From contig NZ_LT906438.1 in the NCBI RefSeq assembly GCF_900186955.1, positions 1,054,001 through 1,118,000 on the forward strand: DNA of 64,000 bases, written 5' to 3'. A program made the position numbers and the translations under genes. Under the pieces are notes generated by a model that saw only the letters and a list, made by a program, of their open reading frames with translations, was not told the origin of the DNA and made no database searches. How positions within the stretch are numbered: the stretch's first letter is position 1; every line of letters starts with the position of its first letter. Source of the DNA: Bacillus pumilus (GTDB lineage: Bacteria; Bacillota; Bacilli; Bacillales; Bacillaceae). Shown here one piece after another: positions 1 through 8,805 of this stretch.

Positions 1-1193
1 GAAACAGGTCTTGATGGCGTAAAAATGGATTCGTATGGATTCGATTTTCCTTCAATCAAATCACCGATAAGAGTAGCTGCCGCGTGGCTTGTCGTCATGC
101 CCCATTTTCTAAAACCGGTCGCAACGAAGATATTTTGATGGTGCTTGGTTAGGCGGCCAATGTAAGGGATTTGATCCATTGTGACCATATCGTGTGTCGA
201 CCAGCGATACAGCACCTCTTCAATTCCAAGGGTAGCGTCTCCAAACCTTTCTAGTCCTTCATAGTGAGCAGATTCATCCCCGCCTTGTCCAGTTTTATGA
301 CCTTCTCCTCCGATGAGAACGACTTCCTCACCATGCCATTCTGTCGTTCTTAAAGAATGAGCAGGCTGGTCGATCCCTAAGTACATTCCATCTGGGAGCG
401 GCTTCGTTGTTTTGGCTGCTACCACATAAGATTGCTCTGGGTGAATGCGCGTGAAATAAAGTCCCTTTCCATCATAAAAAGGAAAGTGCGAACAGGATAT
501 GATATAGCGGCCTGTCAGGTGATGGTCGTCTTTTGTGACGACAGCAGGGCGGTTTCCTTCTTTTACGTCAACAGCAGTTGTCTGTTCATAAATACGTACA
601 CCACGCTCTAGGAGCTGGTCAATGAGTGCATTGAGATAATGAAGGGGATGGAACTGTGCCTGCTGCGTCATTGCTAGGGCAGCCTTGATGTCAGCATCAA
701 AAGGAAGCGCTGTTTTCCATCCCCGATCAATCCCAAGCTGTTTGTAGGCATCTAATTCCTTTTTTAATTTTTTTACACCGCTTTCTTCCTTTGTATAAAG
801 GTACGCATCTTTGACTTCTAGCTGACAATCGATGTCGTACTTTTGGACGCGAGCTTGAATTAGCTCTTTTGCTTTCTCATTTGCTTCTACATACAAACGG
901 GCTTTGGGCATACCAATTTGCTGGATCAGCTCATGGTAGTAAACATCGTGCTGTGAGGTAATCTTAGCTGTCGTATGTCCGGTCGTACCTTGCAGCAGTT
1001 GATCAGCATCAATGATGATGACATCCAGCCCGCGTTCTGTCATTTCAAACGCGGTAGCGATACCGGTAATACCACCGCCAACAATGATGACATCTGCTGT
1101 GAGATCCTCATCTACTGTAGGAAAAGAATGCTTTTGACTATCCGCTATCCATAACGATTTTGCCTGTTCCAATCCTTTATGTTCTTGCTCCAT
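1..1193 (-). CDS. yhfW: FAD-dependent oxidoreductase YhfW, 3' end outside window
   Basis: Partial gene running off the left edge; about 397 codons are visible from an ATG at 1193 preceded by a GGAGG Shine-Dalgarno sequence. After about 30 residues the protein has a Rossmann FAD-binding motif (ADVIIVGGGITGIATAFE) followed by a DAO/DadA-type oxidoreductase body with the conserved GTTGHTTAKIT stretch. The family member in B. subtilis, YhfW, is about 509 residues and ends in a Rieske [2Fe-2S] domain; that part would lie before base 1 and is not seen. The substrate is unknown. The gene is divergent from yhxC, the same arrangement as in B. subtilis. Confidence 0.85.
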   Translation of the reverse strand, partial: MEQEHKGLEQAKSLWIADSQKHSFPTVDEDLTADVIIVGGGITGIATAFEMTERGLDVIIIDADQLLQGTTGHTTAKITSQHDVYYHELIQQIGMPKARLYVEANEKAKELIQARVQKYDIDCQLEVKDAYLYTKEESGVKKLKKELDAYKQLGIDRGWKTALPFDADIKAALAMTQQAQFHPLHYLNALIDQLLERGVRIYEQTTAVDVKEGNRPAVVTKDDHHLTGRYIISCSHFPFYDGKGLYFTRIHPEQSYVVAAKTTKPLPDGMYLGIDQPAHSLRTTEWHGEEVVLIGGEGHKTGQGGDESAHYEGLERFGDATLGIEEVLYRWSTHDMVTMDQIPYIGRLTKHHQNIFVATGFRKWGMTTSHAAATLIGDLIEGKSNPYESIFTPSRPV

Positions 1194-1338
1194 ACTGTCG
1201 CCTCCAGTTAGTGACTTGTTGTGTATAATTTTTCCACAATGAAGAAAATCATACATTTGAAAGGAAACTAGTCTGGCATACATAAAAAAATAGCCAACAC
1301 ATAAAAATAAACAAGATAAAAGGAAGGAGTGGTCAGAC

Positions 1339-2199
1339 GTGTCAACAAAGCAGCCGAAGAAACCATTGCCGCCTCAGCATCAAAGTGAGCGTCCAGGTCT
1401 TGAATACAAAATGAATCCAAGGCCTGTTTTTGATCGAGAGATGCCGGATAAAAAATTAGCAGGGAAAACAGCCATTGTGACAGGTGGAGACAGCGGGATC
1501 GGAAGAGCAGTCTCGGTCTTATTTGCGAAGGAAGGCGCCAATGTCGCCATTGTTTACTTGAGTGAGCACCGCGATGCAGAGGAAACGAAGGACTATATTG
1601 AAAAGGGGGGAGGTCGCGTCATTTTAATTGCAGGTGATTTAGGAGATGAGTCGTTTTCAAATGAGGTCGTCAAAAAAACGAAGGATGCTTTCGGTTCCAT
1701 TGATATTTTGGTGAACAATGCCGGGGAACAGCATCCGCAAAAAAGCATTGAACAGATTACCTCACATCAGCTTCTTCGAACATTTCAAACGAATATTTTT
1801 GCCATGTTTTACTTAACAAAAGCGGTACTTCCTCATTTAAAAAAAGGAAGCAGTATCATTAATACCACATCTGTCACAGCCTATAAAGGTCATGAAACCT
1901 TAATTGACTATTCATCTACAAAAGGGGCAGTCGTGACATTTACGAGATCATTATCTTTATCGCTCATTAAGCAAGGGATTAGAGTGAATGGGGTAGCCCC
2001 GGGACCCATTTGGACACCCCTCATTCCATCGACCTTTACGGAAAAGGAAGTCTCTGAATTTGGCGGAGATGTTCCAATGGAGCGTCCTGGTGAGCCAGTA
2101 GAGCTTGCGCCGAGCTATTTATTTTTAGCGAGCGAAGACTCCTCTTATATAAATGGACAAATCCTGCATGTCAATGGCGGAACCATTTTAAATGGATAA
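1339..2199 (+). CDS. yhxC: Short-chain dehydrogenase/reductase YhxC
   Basis: Classical SDR fold of 286 residues. A 40-residue proline-rich N-terminal extension ('RPGLEYKMNPRP') typical of the YhxC/YhdF/YdaD stress-type subgroup precedes the NAD(P)-binding motif TGGDSGIG (residues 48-55). NNAG follows, then the catalytic Ser in 'INTTSVTAY' and the YxxxK pair in 'DYSSTKGA'. Translation starts at GTG with AAGGAG about 10 nt upstream. The probable substrate is a small aldehyde, ketone or alcohol, but nothing in the sequence specifies it. The gene is assigned to yhxC rather than its paralogues because it lies between yhfW and yhzC-comK as in B. subtilis. Confidence 0.88.
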   Translation: MSTKQPKKPLPPQHQSERPGLEYKMNPRPVFDREMPDKKLAGKTAIVTGGDSGIGRAVSVLFAKEGANVAIVYLSEHRDAEETKDYIEKGGGRVILIAGDLGDESFSNEVVKKTKDAFGSIDILVNNAGEQHPQKSIEQITSHQLLRTFQTNIFAMFYLTKAVLPHLKKGSSIINTTSVTAYKGHETLIDYSSTKGAVVTFTRSLSLSLIKQGIRVNGVAPGPIWTPLIPSTFTEKEVSEFGGDVPMERPGEPVELAPSYLFLASEDSSYINGQILHVNGGTILNG

Positions 2200-2201
2200 A
2201 C

Positions 2202-2249
2202 AAAAAACTTGCGGTAAAGAGACGAGTTGCTGCCCTCTTTGCCGCAAGT
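2202..2249 (-). terminator. Terminator of yhzC
   Basis: A 15-bp near-perfect stem (2207-2221 with 2235-2249) is followed on the minus strand by a T run at 2206-2202. On the plus strand there is no T tract, so it mainly ends yhzC transcription, though it may slow read-through from yhxC. Confidence 0.8.
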
Positions 2250-2262
2250 AAAATCATCATGA

Positions 2263-2493
2263 TTAATGTAAGCAGTGTTCTGCATATTGAGCTGACAGGT
2301 CGTTGAATCGTTTTTCATCACGCTGATCCAGTGCCTTATCAATCTCTTCTCTAAGGAAGGTTAAGCGCTGTTTATAAAGCGCCTCATCTAAAACCATTTG
2401 AATATAGATGTCTAAAATCGTCACGCCGTTTTCTTCGGTTTTTTGGGTGTTGCGGGACTTCATGAGCTCAGCATACGTTTTTTTCTCTTTCAT
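2263..2493 (-). CDS. yhzC: IDEAL-domain protein YhzC
   Basis: Small 76-residue protein. The C-terminal half carries the IDEAL domain pattern: 'LDIYIQMVLDEALYKQRLT', then 'REEIDKALDQRDEKRFNDL', a short helical unit named for a degenerate I-D-E-A-L motif. Its function is unknown; in other proteins this domain mediates binding, for example in ComK-degradation-related and other Bacillus regulators. The start is ATG with a G-rich ribosome binding site (GGGGGG) upstream. It is convergent with yhxC and divergent from comK, as in B. subtilis. Confidence 0.82.
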   Translation of the reverse strand: MKEKKTYAELMKSRNTQKTEENGVTILDIYIQMVLDEALYKQRLTFLREEIDKALDQRDEKRFNDLSAQYAEHCLH

Positions 2494-2630
2494 AAAGAAT
2501 CCCCCCGATGCCTTTTTTATAGTATATGGATTGGCGAAGAAAAAATCAACAAGAATTTATAATTTTTAGACAATTTATTTTTGAGCGAAATCGACACCTC
2601 TTGTCCAATCGACACGATGTGATATATCTT

Positions 2631-2726
2631 AAAAAAGGCTTTTCGATAGATCGAATGGACTAAATAATACGATAAAAAAATGATTTTTAATAAATTTTGA
2701 AAAAATCCTGTCGTTTCTTATATGTT
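2631..2726 (+). promoter_or_regulatory. comK promoter with double AT-box (ComK box)
   Basis: Two AT-boxes of the form AAAA-N5-TTTT lie at 2631-2643 and 2675-2687, separated by exactly 31 bp. That is the spacing known for the autoregulated B. subtilis comK promoter, where ComK binds as a tetramer (two dimers). A candidate core promoter follows: TTGAAA at 2697-2702 and TATGTT at 2721-2726 (18-bp spacer). The boxes match the consensus perfectly; the core promoter assignment is tentative. Confidence 0.85.
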
Positions 2727-2781
2727 GGTGATAGATTAATAGTATCTAAAATAACCAAAAATTAACACAGGAGGAAATGAA

Positions 2782-3360
2782 GTGTCAGGAATTAGTGAAA
2801 CACCTTTAGATTCATACGTCATTAATCAAACAACAATGGCGATCCTTCCGGTTGAAGAAGGAAAAAGAGTATATTCAAAAGTCATAGAAAGAGAGACAAG
2901 CTTTTACGTTGAATTAAAACCTCTGCAAATTATTGAACGCAGCTGCCGATTCTTCGGCTCAAGCTATGCAGGCAGAAAAGCGGGAACATATGAAGTAACA
3001 GGAATATCCCACAAGCCTCCCATTGTGATTGACTCATCCAATCATCTGTATTTCTTCCCAACCTATTCATCCAACCGTCCTCAGTGCGGCTGGATCTCCC
3101 ACAAATACATTCATACCTTCCAGGAATCATCCCTCGGAGACACGGTGGTCATCTTTACAAATGAGCAAACCGTCAAACTCGATGTCTCATATAAGTCATT
3201 TGAGAGTCAGGTGCACAGAACAGCGTATCTCCGAACGAAATTTCAAGATCGCCTTGATGGTGGTCTTCCTAAAAAACAAGAATTTATGCTGTATCCAAAG
3301 GAACAACAGCTCAACCTTGTATACGATTTTATATTAAGGGAGCTTCGGAACAGATATTAA
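2782..3360 (+). CDS. comK: Competence transcription factor ComK
   Basis: 192-residue ComK, the master activator of genetic competence. It binds paired AT-boxes in the minor groove and activates its own gene, the late com genes and recombination genes. Highly conserved blocks are visible: 'SCRFFGSSYAGRKAGTYEVT', 'RPQCGWISH', 'RTAYLRTKFQDR', and the C-terminal 'QEFMLYPKEQQ...DFILRELRNRY', the tail targeted for MecA/ClpCP-dependent turnover in B. subtilis. The start is GTG behind AGGAGG. The length equals that of B. subtilis ComK and no lesion is seen, so competence control appears intact. Confidence 0.97.
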   Translation: MSGISETPLDSYVINQTTMAILPVEEGKRVYSKVIERETSFYVELKPLQIIERSCRFFGSSYAGRKAGTYEVTGISHKPPIVIDSSNHLYFFPTYSSNRPQCGWISHKYIHTFQESSLGDTVVIFTNEQTVKLDVSYKSFESQVHRTAYLRTKFQDRLDGGLPKKQEFMLYPKEQQLNLVYDFILRELRNRY

Positions 3361-3366
3361 CTAAAA

Positions 3367-3388
3367 CCAGCGGCAGCCCAGCCGCTGG
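3367..3388 (+). terminator. Hairpin downstream of comK
   Basis: Perfect 8-bp GC-rich stem (CCAGCGGC / GCCGCTGG) with a 6-nt loop beginning 7 nt after the comK stop. No T run follows, so it may act as an mRNA 3' stabiliser or a weak terminator. Confidence 0.5.
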
Positions 3389-3518
3389 ACTCCTTATGTT
3401 TAGCATATCGTCTTACTTTCTCGAAGAAAAAAACATTGATAATTATATAACAAATTATATAATTTAAGTACAACGTATAAAATTTTATATAATGAGCGAC
3501 AGAAAAGGGGATATGATG

Positions 3519-4625
3519 ATGACTTATGATGAACTAGATACACCGGCGCTATTAATTGATAAACAGGTGATGATGGAGAATCTAGCTGCTATGCAGCAAT
3601 ATGCGGACCGTCAGCAAGTCAAACTGCGTCCTCATACGAAAACACATAAAACACCTAGTCTTGCGAAGGTGCAGGAGGAGATGGGCGCATCTGGCTTAAC
3701 TGTAGCGAAAGTAGGGGAAGCAGAAGTGATGGCGGCGCATGGGCTAACAGATATCTTTATCGCCAATCAAATTGTAGGTGAGACAAAGCTGAAGCGAATT
3801 CGAAAGCTGGCAGAGTCGATACACATTTCATTTGGAATAGATTGTGTAGAGCATGTGCATCAAATTGAAGATGTCTTTCGTGGAGCAGAGAAAAAAGCGG
3901 AGGTTTTAATTGAGATAGAGGTTGGAGAAGAGAGGTCTGGTGTCATTGAAGAGAGTGATTTCCGTCAAATCTTGCAGGCGATAAAAACATGTGAGTTCGT
4001 TCATTTAAAAGGGATTTTTTCTCATGATGGTCATACATACAAGGCGGAAAGTAAAGCGCATTGTCAGACATTATATGAAGACGCTGTGAATCGAACGCTT
4101 CGATTTGCACAGATTGCAAAAGAATCAGGCATGCTGCTAGAGGTAGTGAGCATAGGATCAACACCACCGTTCTTATTTCAATTTGATATTCCAAAGGGAG
4201 TGACCGAAATCCGCCCAGGCACATACATCTTCATGGATGCCTCTCAGTCCAATGTGATCGGCACTTTTTCACATTGTGCAGCAGCCGTCCTGACGACAGT
4301 CATTAGTAAGCCAACAAATACTCGTGTCATTACAGATGTTGGAGCCAAAGGGCTCACGGCTCAAACCCGTACAAAAGGGCTGACGAAAACAAAGGGACTA
4401 GGCAAGGTAAAAGACTTTGATGATGTATTTGTTTCCAGTGTATTTGATGAGCATGCCATCATTTATCACGAAGGCTTCCGTCAGACTGTCCAGATCGGTG
4501 AGAAGGTGCAAATCATTCCAAATCATATTTGTCCCGCTGTCAATCTTCATGAAAAAGCCTATCTCATCCAAGATGGTGAAGTAGTCGAAGAGCTTGACAT
4601 TGCTTGTAAAGGTAAACTTCAATAA
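3519..4625 (+). CDS. D-serine dehydratase / D-threonine aldolase-like PLP enzyme
   Basis: About 368 residues with the fold-type III PLP barrel of the alanine-racemase superfamily. The N-terminal motif RPHTKTHK carries the PLP lysine (about residue 41), and 'GSTPP' and 'IRPGTYIFMD' follow. The C-terminal metal-binding domain ends with PNHICPAVN. The His-x-Cys pair there is the zinc signature of eukaryotic-type D-serine dehydratase; D-threonine aldolases have His-x-Asp. This suggests activity on a beta-hydroxy D-amino acid, but the substrate is an inference. Three ATGs in a row (3513, 3516, 3519) follow AAAGGGG at 3504-3510; 3519 has the best spacing. The gene is absent from this position in B. 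subtilis. Confidence 0.75.
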   Translation: MTYDELDTPALLIDKQVMMENLAAMQQYADRQQVKLRPHTKTHKTPSLAKVQEEMGASGLTVAKVGEAEVMAAHGLTDIFIANQIVGETKLKRIRKLAESIHISFGIDCVEHVHQIEDVFRGAEKKAEVLIEIEVGEERSGVIEESDFRQILQAIKTCEFVHLKGIFSHDGHTYKAESKAHCQTLYEDAVNRTLRFAQIAKESGMLLEVVSIGSTPPFLFQFDIPKGVTEIRPGTYIFMDASQSNVIGTFSHCAAAVLTTVISKPTNTRVITDVGAKGLTAQTRTKGLTKTKGLGKVKDFDDVFVSSVFDEHAIIYHEGFRQTVQIGEKVQIIPNHICPAVNLHEKAYLIQDGEVVEELDIACKGKLQ

Positions 4626-4940
4626 ATCAACAGGACAAGGCGACTTCGTTGGGGCATCATTATGATGACACGACAACATCCACCATGCACATGAATTTGT
4701 TGAAACCAAATCCATATATCCAGTCGTCTATTGAGTGTGTATCGGTAGACTGTCCACCAAATGACAGAGAAATGTGGATCCTTAGACGTATTTTCAAGCA
4801 ATTATTCATAAATCACAGAAGTGACACGAGCCGTCTGTTACAATAAAAGAAATCATTTCTTGCAAAGTGTTCGTATGTGGTAAAGGCTCCTCCTATTTTG
4901 ACCGATATGAACGAATGGGAATAAGAAATGGAGGCTCTGT
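4626..4940. other. Intergenic stretch without a supportable gene
   Basis: 315 bp between the PLP enzyme and the lipoprotein. A 65-codon open frame from a TTG at 4649 has no ribosome binding site and no recognisable family, and minus-strand frames overlap it. There is no clear terminator with a T run and no promoter I can defend. It may hold decayed coding sequence. Confidence 0.5.
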
Positions 4941-5423
4941 ATGAAAAAACAATCGCAATTGCTGCTGCTATTCACCTTGATAGTGACCTTACTAGCAGCC
5001 TGTCAGCAAGCAGGTCAATCGCCTTCAAAACAAGACACAAAAGAAGCTGCGTATGAACAATGGGTTCAGCGTTATATGGATGAGTTAAATGAAGCTTATG
5101 AAAACATGACCGACCAATTTATTTCAGATGGACAGGGAAAGATCCAAGTAAATAAAAAATTGAAAAAGGCGACGAAAGCCTTTGATCGTGTGATTCAAAA
5201 GGGGCTTGCTCATCAAGAAATTCCAGCCGCTTATCAAAAGGCAGATGAACAATTAAAGACAGGTCTTCATTCATTTGAAAAAGGAATTGGTCAGGTGGAG
5301 CAGCTATTAAAGCGCCCAGATCAAGAAAAGCTGTTTATTTCCGCTACTCATCATCTACAAGATGGATTGCAGAGGGCAGCTGCATTTATTGAAGAAGTCG
5401 GCCGCATTCAGCAATCAACGTAA
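4941..5423 (+). CDS. Secreted lipoprotein of unknown function
   Basis: 160 residues with a clear lipoprotein signal: KK n-region, hydrophobic 'LLLLFTLIVTLLAAC' and lipobox LAAC with the lipidated Cys at residue 21. The mature part is charged and predicted helical (for example 'QWVQRYMDELNEAYENM', 'KLKKATKAFDRVIQKG'), with no catalytic motif. Start ATG with GGAGG 9 nt upstream. In B. subtilis the short lipoprotein gene yhjA follows the comK region, so this could be a positional counterpart, but I see no basis to claim orthology. Confidence 0.75.
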   Translation: MKKQSQLLLLFTLIVTLLAACQQAGQSPSKQDTKEAAYEQWVQRYMDELNEAYENMTDQFISDGQGKIQVNKKLKKATKAFDRVIQKGLAHQEIPAAYQKADEQLKTGLHSFEKGIGQVEQLLKRPDQEKLFISATHHLQDGLQRAAAFIEEVGRIQQST

Positions 5424-5456
5424 AAAGCTTGGAAGGCGGACTTCCAGGCTTTTTTT
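5422..5456. terminator. Bidirectional terminator
   Basis: The stem 5422-5435 / 5441-5456 has A-rich and T-rich flanks on opposite sides, so it can end both the lipoprotein gene (plus) and the MocR gene (minus, whose stop it overlaps). Confidence 0.85.
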
Positions 5457-6894
5457 ACATATAAAGTATTTGCTTTAAGCGGCGCACACCTTCTTGAATC
5501 ATGTTTTCGTCCGTACAGGCGAAGCCTAGCAGTAATCCCTTTCGATTGCTCTCAAAACAATAAGGACTTAATGGATAAATGCCAATGCCTGCTGCTTTTG
5601 CTGCCTCAATACTGCCTTTTTCGTCAAAGTCTGGCGCTCCTTCTAAAAAGACATGAAGACCCGTATCTGTTCCATAAATATGAAAGTGCTTGTCAAATTG
5701 TTGTGTTAAAAGGGCACCCATCATGGCAGCCTGTCTTTTTTTATATAGCTGTCTCATTCGCCTGACATATCGCGTGAATTCTCCTTCTCTGAAAAAAGAG
5801 GCGAGTGTGATCTGTTCCATAATGGGCAGCTGTCTTTGAATGAGTGATTGCAAGGAAGCGATTTCTTTTATGACCGCTTTGGAGCCGATAATGGCAGCAA
5901 GGCGGATGCCGGGTGCCAGCACTTTGGAGAAGCTTAAGATATAAATCACATGGTCGGGTGCATCTGAAAATAATGAAGGAAGCGGTCCGCCATGATAACG
6001 ATAATCTCCATCAAAATCATCTTCCAGTATATAAGACTGATGACTGACAGCAAATTTTAGCAGTTGCTGCCTTCTGCTCACACTCATACATACACCGGTT
6101 GGACGCTGATGGGAGGGCGTCACCGCAATCAGCTTTGTTCTTCGTGGTAATGTATTCACCATAATTCCTTCGTCATCGACGGGCGCGGGATAAATGTTCA
6201 TTTCACGATGCATAAAGGAAAGCCTTGCTCCAGGAAAGCCTGGATCTTCAACAGCTACTGTATCGCCTTTTTTAAGCAATACCTGTGAAATCAAATCAAT
6301 GGCTTGCTGCGTGCCACCTGTTAACACGATTTGATCCTCCTCTACATCAATGCCGCGTTCTACAGATAAGTATTGGCGTATTTCTGAACGTACTTCCCAT
6401 AGGCCATGCGGGGAGGAATAGCCCCAATCTTTCATCTCTAATCGCTGTAATGCTTTCATGAGCGAGCGTTTCCATATGTTTTGAAAATGTTCTTCGATAG
6501 CAGGTTCTTGATGACGAAAATCAATATCAAGCTTCTCATGGAATTGATTGGCCGACAGCCAGTGGTTCATTTGTTTCTCCGCCTCTTGAAAGTGTGGTCT
6601 TACCGGAAGAGGAAAAGGCTGCTCACCTTGATGGGGAGTAGAGGCTGCATAGTGGTCACTCGAAATGACCTTCGTACCGCCTCTTCTAGATGTGCTGACA
6701 TATCCTCTTGCCAGCAGTTCATCATAAGCAAGCTGTATAGTTGATCTTGATACATTGAGCTCCTGTGCTAATACGCGTGTCGGTGTTAACTGATCATGAG
6801 GATGCAGTTTTTTGGAATGAATTTGTTGAATGATCCCAGTCACGATTTGCTGCCAGAGCGGTGTAGTACTTGAGCGGTCTAAATAAATATACAT
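5455..6894 (-). CDS. MocR/PdxR-family transcriptional regulator
   Basis: 479-residue GntR-type regulator fused to an aminotransferase fold. Residues about 10-75 are a winged helix ('[13 protein letters not shown]', '[31 protein letters not shown]'). The rest resembles a type I PLP aminotransferase with '[11 protein letters not shown]', '[10 protein letters not shown]' and the PLP lysine in '[15 protein letters not shown]' near residue 320. The open frame extends 59 codons further upstream, but the ATG at 6894 is preceded by GAGAAGGTG at proper spacing and begins the conserved domain. It is divergent from the MFS gene at 7039, which is the usual layout when a MocR protein controls a neighbour. 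The effector is presumably PLP or a PLP-adducted amine, as for GabR. Confidence 0.88.
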   Translation of the reverse strand: MYIYLDRSSTTPLWQQIVTGIIQQIHSKKLHPHDQLTPTRVLAQELNVSRSTIQLAYDELLARGYVSTSRRGGTKVISSDHYAASTPHQGEQPFPLPVRPHFQEAEKQMNHWLSANQFHEKLDIDFRHQEPAIEEHFQNIWKRSLMKALQRLEMKDWGYSSPHGLWEVRSEIRQYLSVERGIDVEEDQIVLTGGTQQAIDLISQVLLKKGDTVAVEDPGFPGARLSFMHREMNIYPAPVDDEGIMVNTLPRRTKLIAVTPSHQRPTGVCMSVSRRQQLLKFAVSHQSYILEDDFDGDYRYHGGPLPSLFSDAPDHVIYILSFSKVLAPGIRLAAIIGSKAVIKEIASLQSLIQRQLPIMEQITLASFFREGEFTRYVRRMRQLYKKRQAAMMGALLTQQFDKHFHIYGTDTGLHVFLEGAPDFDEKGSIEAAKAAGIGIYPLSPYCFESNRKGLLLGFACTDENMIQEGVRRLKQILYM

Positions 6895-7038
6895 CGGACA
6901 CCTTCTCTCATTGTCACATATAACATGATGATGACACGGAAATATGGAGTGGTCAATAGCATCATTTTTGGATATAGAAAGTAAGCCAAAAGGTGTGTAC
7001 ACTGTTCTCATATGCTTATGACTAGAGGAGAGAGTGAA

Positions 7039-8208
7039 ATGATCCCCGCATCTAAAGAAGAAACAGAACACTTATCCATCATTCCATTTATATTCGTTTT
7101 ATTTGGTCTTTTTATGATTACAACCGCAGTGAATTTGCAGGTGCCCCTTTATACGTTGTATGCCGAACAAGCAGGGTATGGAAAGGCGGCGACAGCCCTT
7201 GTATTTGCTGCATATGTCTTCGGACTGATTCCAGTCTTGCTTTTTCTTGGCGGAATTTCTGACCGGGCTGGACGCAAACCGGTTTTATTGGTCGCACTTA
7301 GTTTTTCGTTATGTGCTACCTTATTGATGATCGTACATCCTACCATACAGATGCTCTTTGCGGCCCGGCTGCTGCAAGGGGTGGGGCTTGGCCTGAGTGT
7401 TGGCACATGCACTGCTTATTTGATTGCTTTATATCCAGAAAAATCAAGCTGGATTCCAACTTTTATTGCGTTATGCAGTTCGGTTGGCTTTGGGGGCGGT
7501 GCTCTTTTTACGGCACTTCTTTCTTTTCAGTATGTGACGCTTGCGCCGCTTAGTTATTGGATTGTGATGGGCTTTTTAATCCTAACGATCGTGGGTGTCT
7601 TCTTTTTCGTTCCGCCTGTACAAGGAGATGCAGATAAACCGATGATGAACATGCCAACATTTCCAAAAGGAACAATGCCAGCGAATGCAGCGATTGCTGT
7701 CGCGTGGTCAGTGTGCGGCCTTGTGATTTCGGTTTTGCCAGCACAGCTTAAATTGAATGGATATGAATTATGGGTAGGACCGGCACTGTTTTTGATTAAT
7801 ATGGCAGGTGTCCTGATGCAGCCTTTTGTTCGCAAAATGAATAGCACAGCAGCGCTCCTTGCCGGATTTATCTGTCTTCCATGTGGATACGGTCTCTTGC
7901 TATTTGGAGCAAATAGTGGATCCATCATTCTTGTGCTTGCCGGAACGATGCTTGCGGGTACTGCCTGCTATGGATTTACTTATTTAGGCGGTCTTCAGCT
8001 TATTGTCGAGCGGGGAAAAAAGGAGGCAGCTAGAGCCGTTGCCGGGTTTTATTTGTTTGCCTATTTAGGTCTGGGTCTTCCAAGTGTTTTTGTCGGGCTC
8101 TTCGCTGATCTGTTCGGAACTCAGATGGTGTTAACTGTCTTTTTCTTGGTCGTTTTGGCAGCTTGTCTCATCCTTTTGATGTCAAGTGTCAGACAGAAAC
8201 AAAAGTGA
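7039..8208 (+). CDS. Major facilitator superfamily transporter
   Basis: 389 residues, about 12 hydrophobic segments. The MFS motif A is present between helices 2 and 3 ('GGISDRAGRKPVLL'), followed by 'AARLLQGVGLGLSVG'. The chosen ATG follows GAGGAGAG by 7 nt; an in-frame ATG at 7012 lacks such a site. The substrate is unknown; the drug-resistance/sugar-efflux-like half with short loops suggests export. Divergence from a MocR regulator suggests the cargo or its inducer is an amine or vitamin-B6-related compound, which is only contextual inference. Confidence 0.85.
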   Translation: MIPASKEETEHLSIIPFIFVLFGLFMITTAVNLQVPLYTLYAEQAGYGKAATALVFAAYVFGLIPVLLFLGGISDRAGRKPVLLVALSFSLCATLLMIVHPTIQMLFAARLLQGVGLGLSVGTCTAYLIALYPEKSSWIPTFIALCSSVGFGGGALFTALLSFQYVTLAPLSYWIVMGFLILTIVGVFFFVPPVQGDADKPMMNMPTFPKGTMPANAAIAVAWSVCGLVISVLPAQLKLNGYELWVGPALFLINMAGVLMQPFVRKMNSTAALLAGFICLPCGYGLLLFGANSGSIILVLAGTMLAGTACYGFTYLGGLQLIVERGKKEAARAVAGFYLFAYLGLGLPSVFVGLFADLFGTQMVLTVFFLVVLAACLILLMSSVRQKQK

Positions 8209-8272
8209 GGAGTCTTGCTTTCTCTTTTGCCTTCCATTCGTTTAAAATAAAGGCATGAGAGGGGAAGATGAC

Positions 8273-8548
8273 ATGAAAAAAGTGCAGCTGGACGGCGCGT
8301 CGTGCAGGTCGCAAGAAGAGCTTCATGACCAACTAAAAAAAGTTTTACACCTTCCTGACTATTACGGGAAAAATCTTGATGCTCTATGGGACTGTTTGAC
8401 AGGAGAAGTAAATCTGCCAGTAGAGCTGACATGGGTGAATTTTGACACGAGCAAGGATGCTCTTGGCGAGTATGCAGAAAGCGTAAAGCAGTTATTTCAA
8501 GAAGCAGAAGAGGAATTGAAGGGACAATTTCAAGTGAGTATTCAATAA
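8273..8548 (+). CDS. Barstar-type ribonuclease inhibitor
   Basis: 91 residues. It closely resembles barstar of B. amyloliquefaciens over its whole length: the barnase-binding helix and loop 'LPDYYGKNLDALWDCLTG' retain the Tyr, Asn, both Asp and Trp that fill the barnase active site, and the acidic 'LFQEAEEE' segment corresponds to the Glu-containing helix. Barstar is an intracellular inhibitor that protects the producer from its own secreted guanyl-specific RNase. B. pumilus-group strains secrete binase, a barnase homologue, which is the likely partner; no such RNase gene lies in this window. The start ATG at 8273 follows AGAGGGGAAG. A strong terminator follows, so it is a single-gene unit. 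Confidence 0.93.
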   Translation: MKKVQLDGASCRSQEELHDQLKKVLHLPDYYGKNLDALWDCLTGEVNLPVELTWVNFDTSKDALGEYAESVKQLFQEAEEELKGQFQVSIQ

Positions 8549-8553
8549 CGATG

Positions 8554-8585
8554 AAAAAGCAGCCGACATTAGAGGCTGCTTTTTT
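8554..8585 (+). terminator. Terminator of the barstar gene
   Basis: Stem AAGCAGCC/GGCTGCTT with A and T flanks (8554-8564 with 8574-8585), ending in six T. Confidence 0.9.
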
Positions 8586-8805
8586 CTGAATTTTCTCCTG
8601 CAATGATATGAATGTAGACAATGCTAACTATGCGAAATCATTTAAAAAGAACACTACCGGCAGATTAAAAGATTGAGTTATCTGAGTTTTAAAAGTTTTT
8701 CATTGTGGGTTCATAAAAATATGTTGCGTGCAGGAAACTTTCGTTAAAATATGTTATAGTGGAACCTACATTGATAGACTAAGATAGAGTGAGGGTTCGG
8801 AAAGG

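Noticed and set aside
4649..4846. 65-codon open frame from TTG after the PLP enzyme
   Set aside because: No Shine-Dalgarno sequence, no recognisable protein family, rare start codon, and competing frames on the other strand.
8740..8770. Promoter of the LCP gene with a possible extracytoplasmic sigma-factor -35 (GGAAAC)
   Set aside because: No matching CGT-type -10 at 16-17 bp; a TATAGT -10 is present but lacks a convincing -35.
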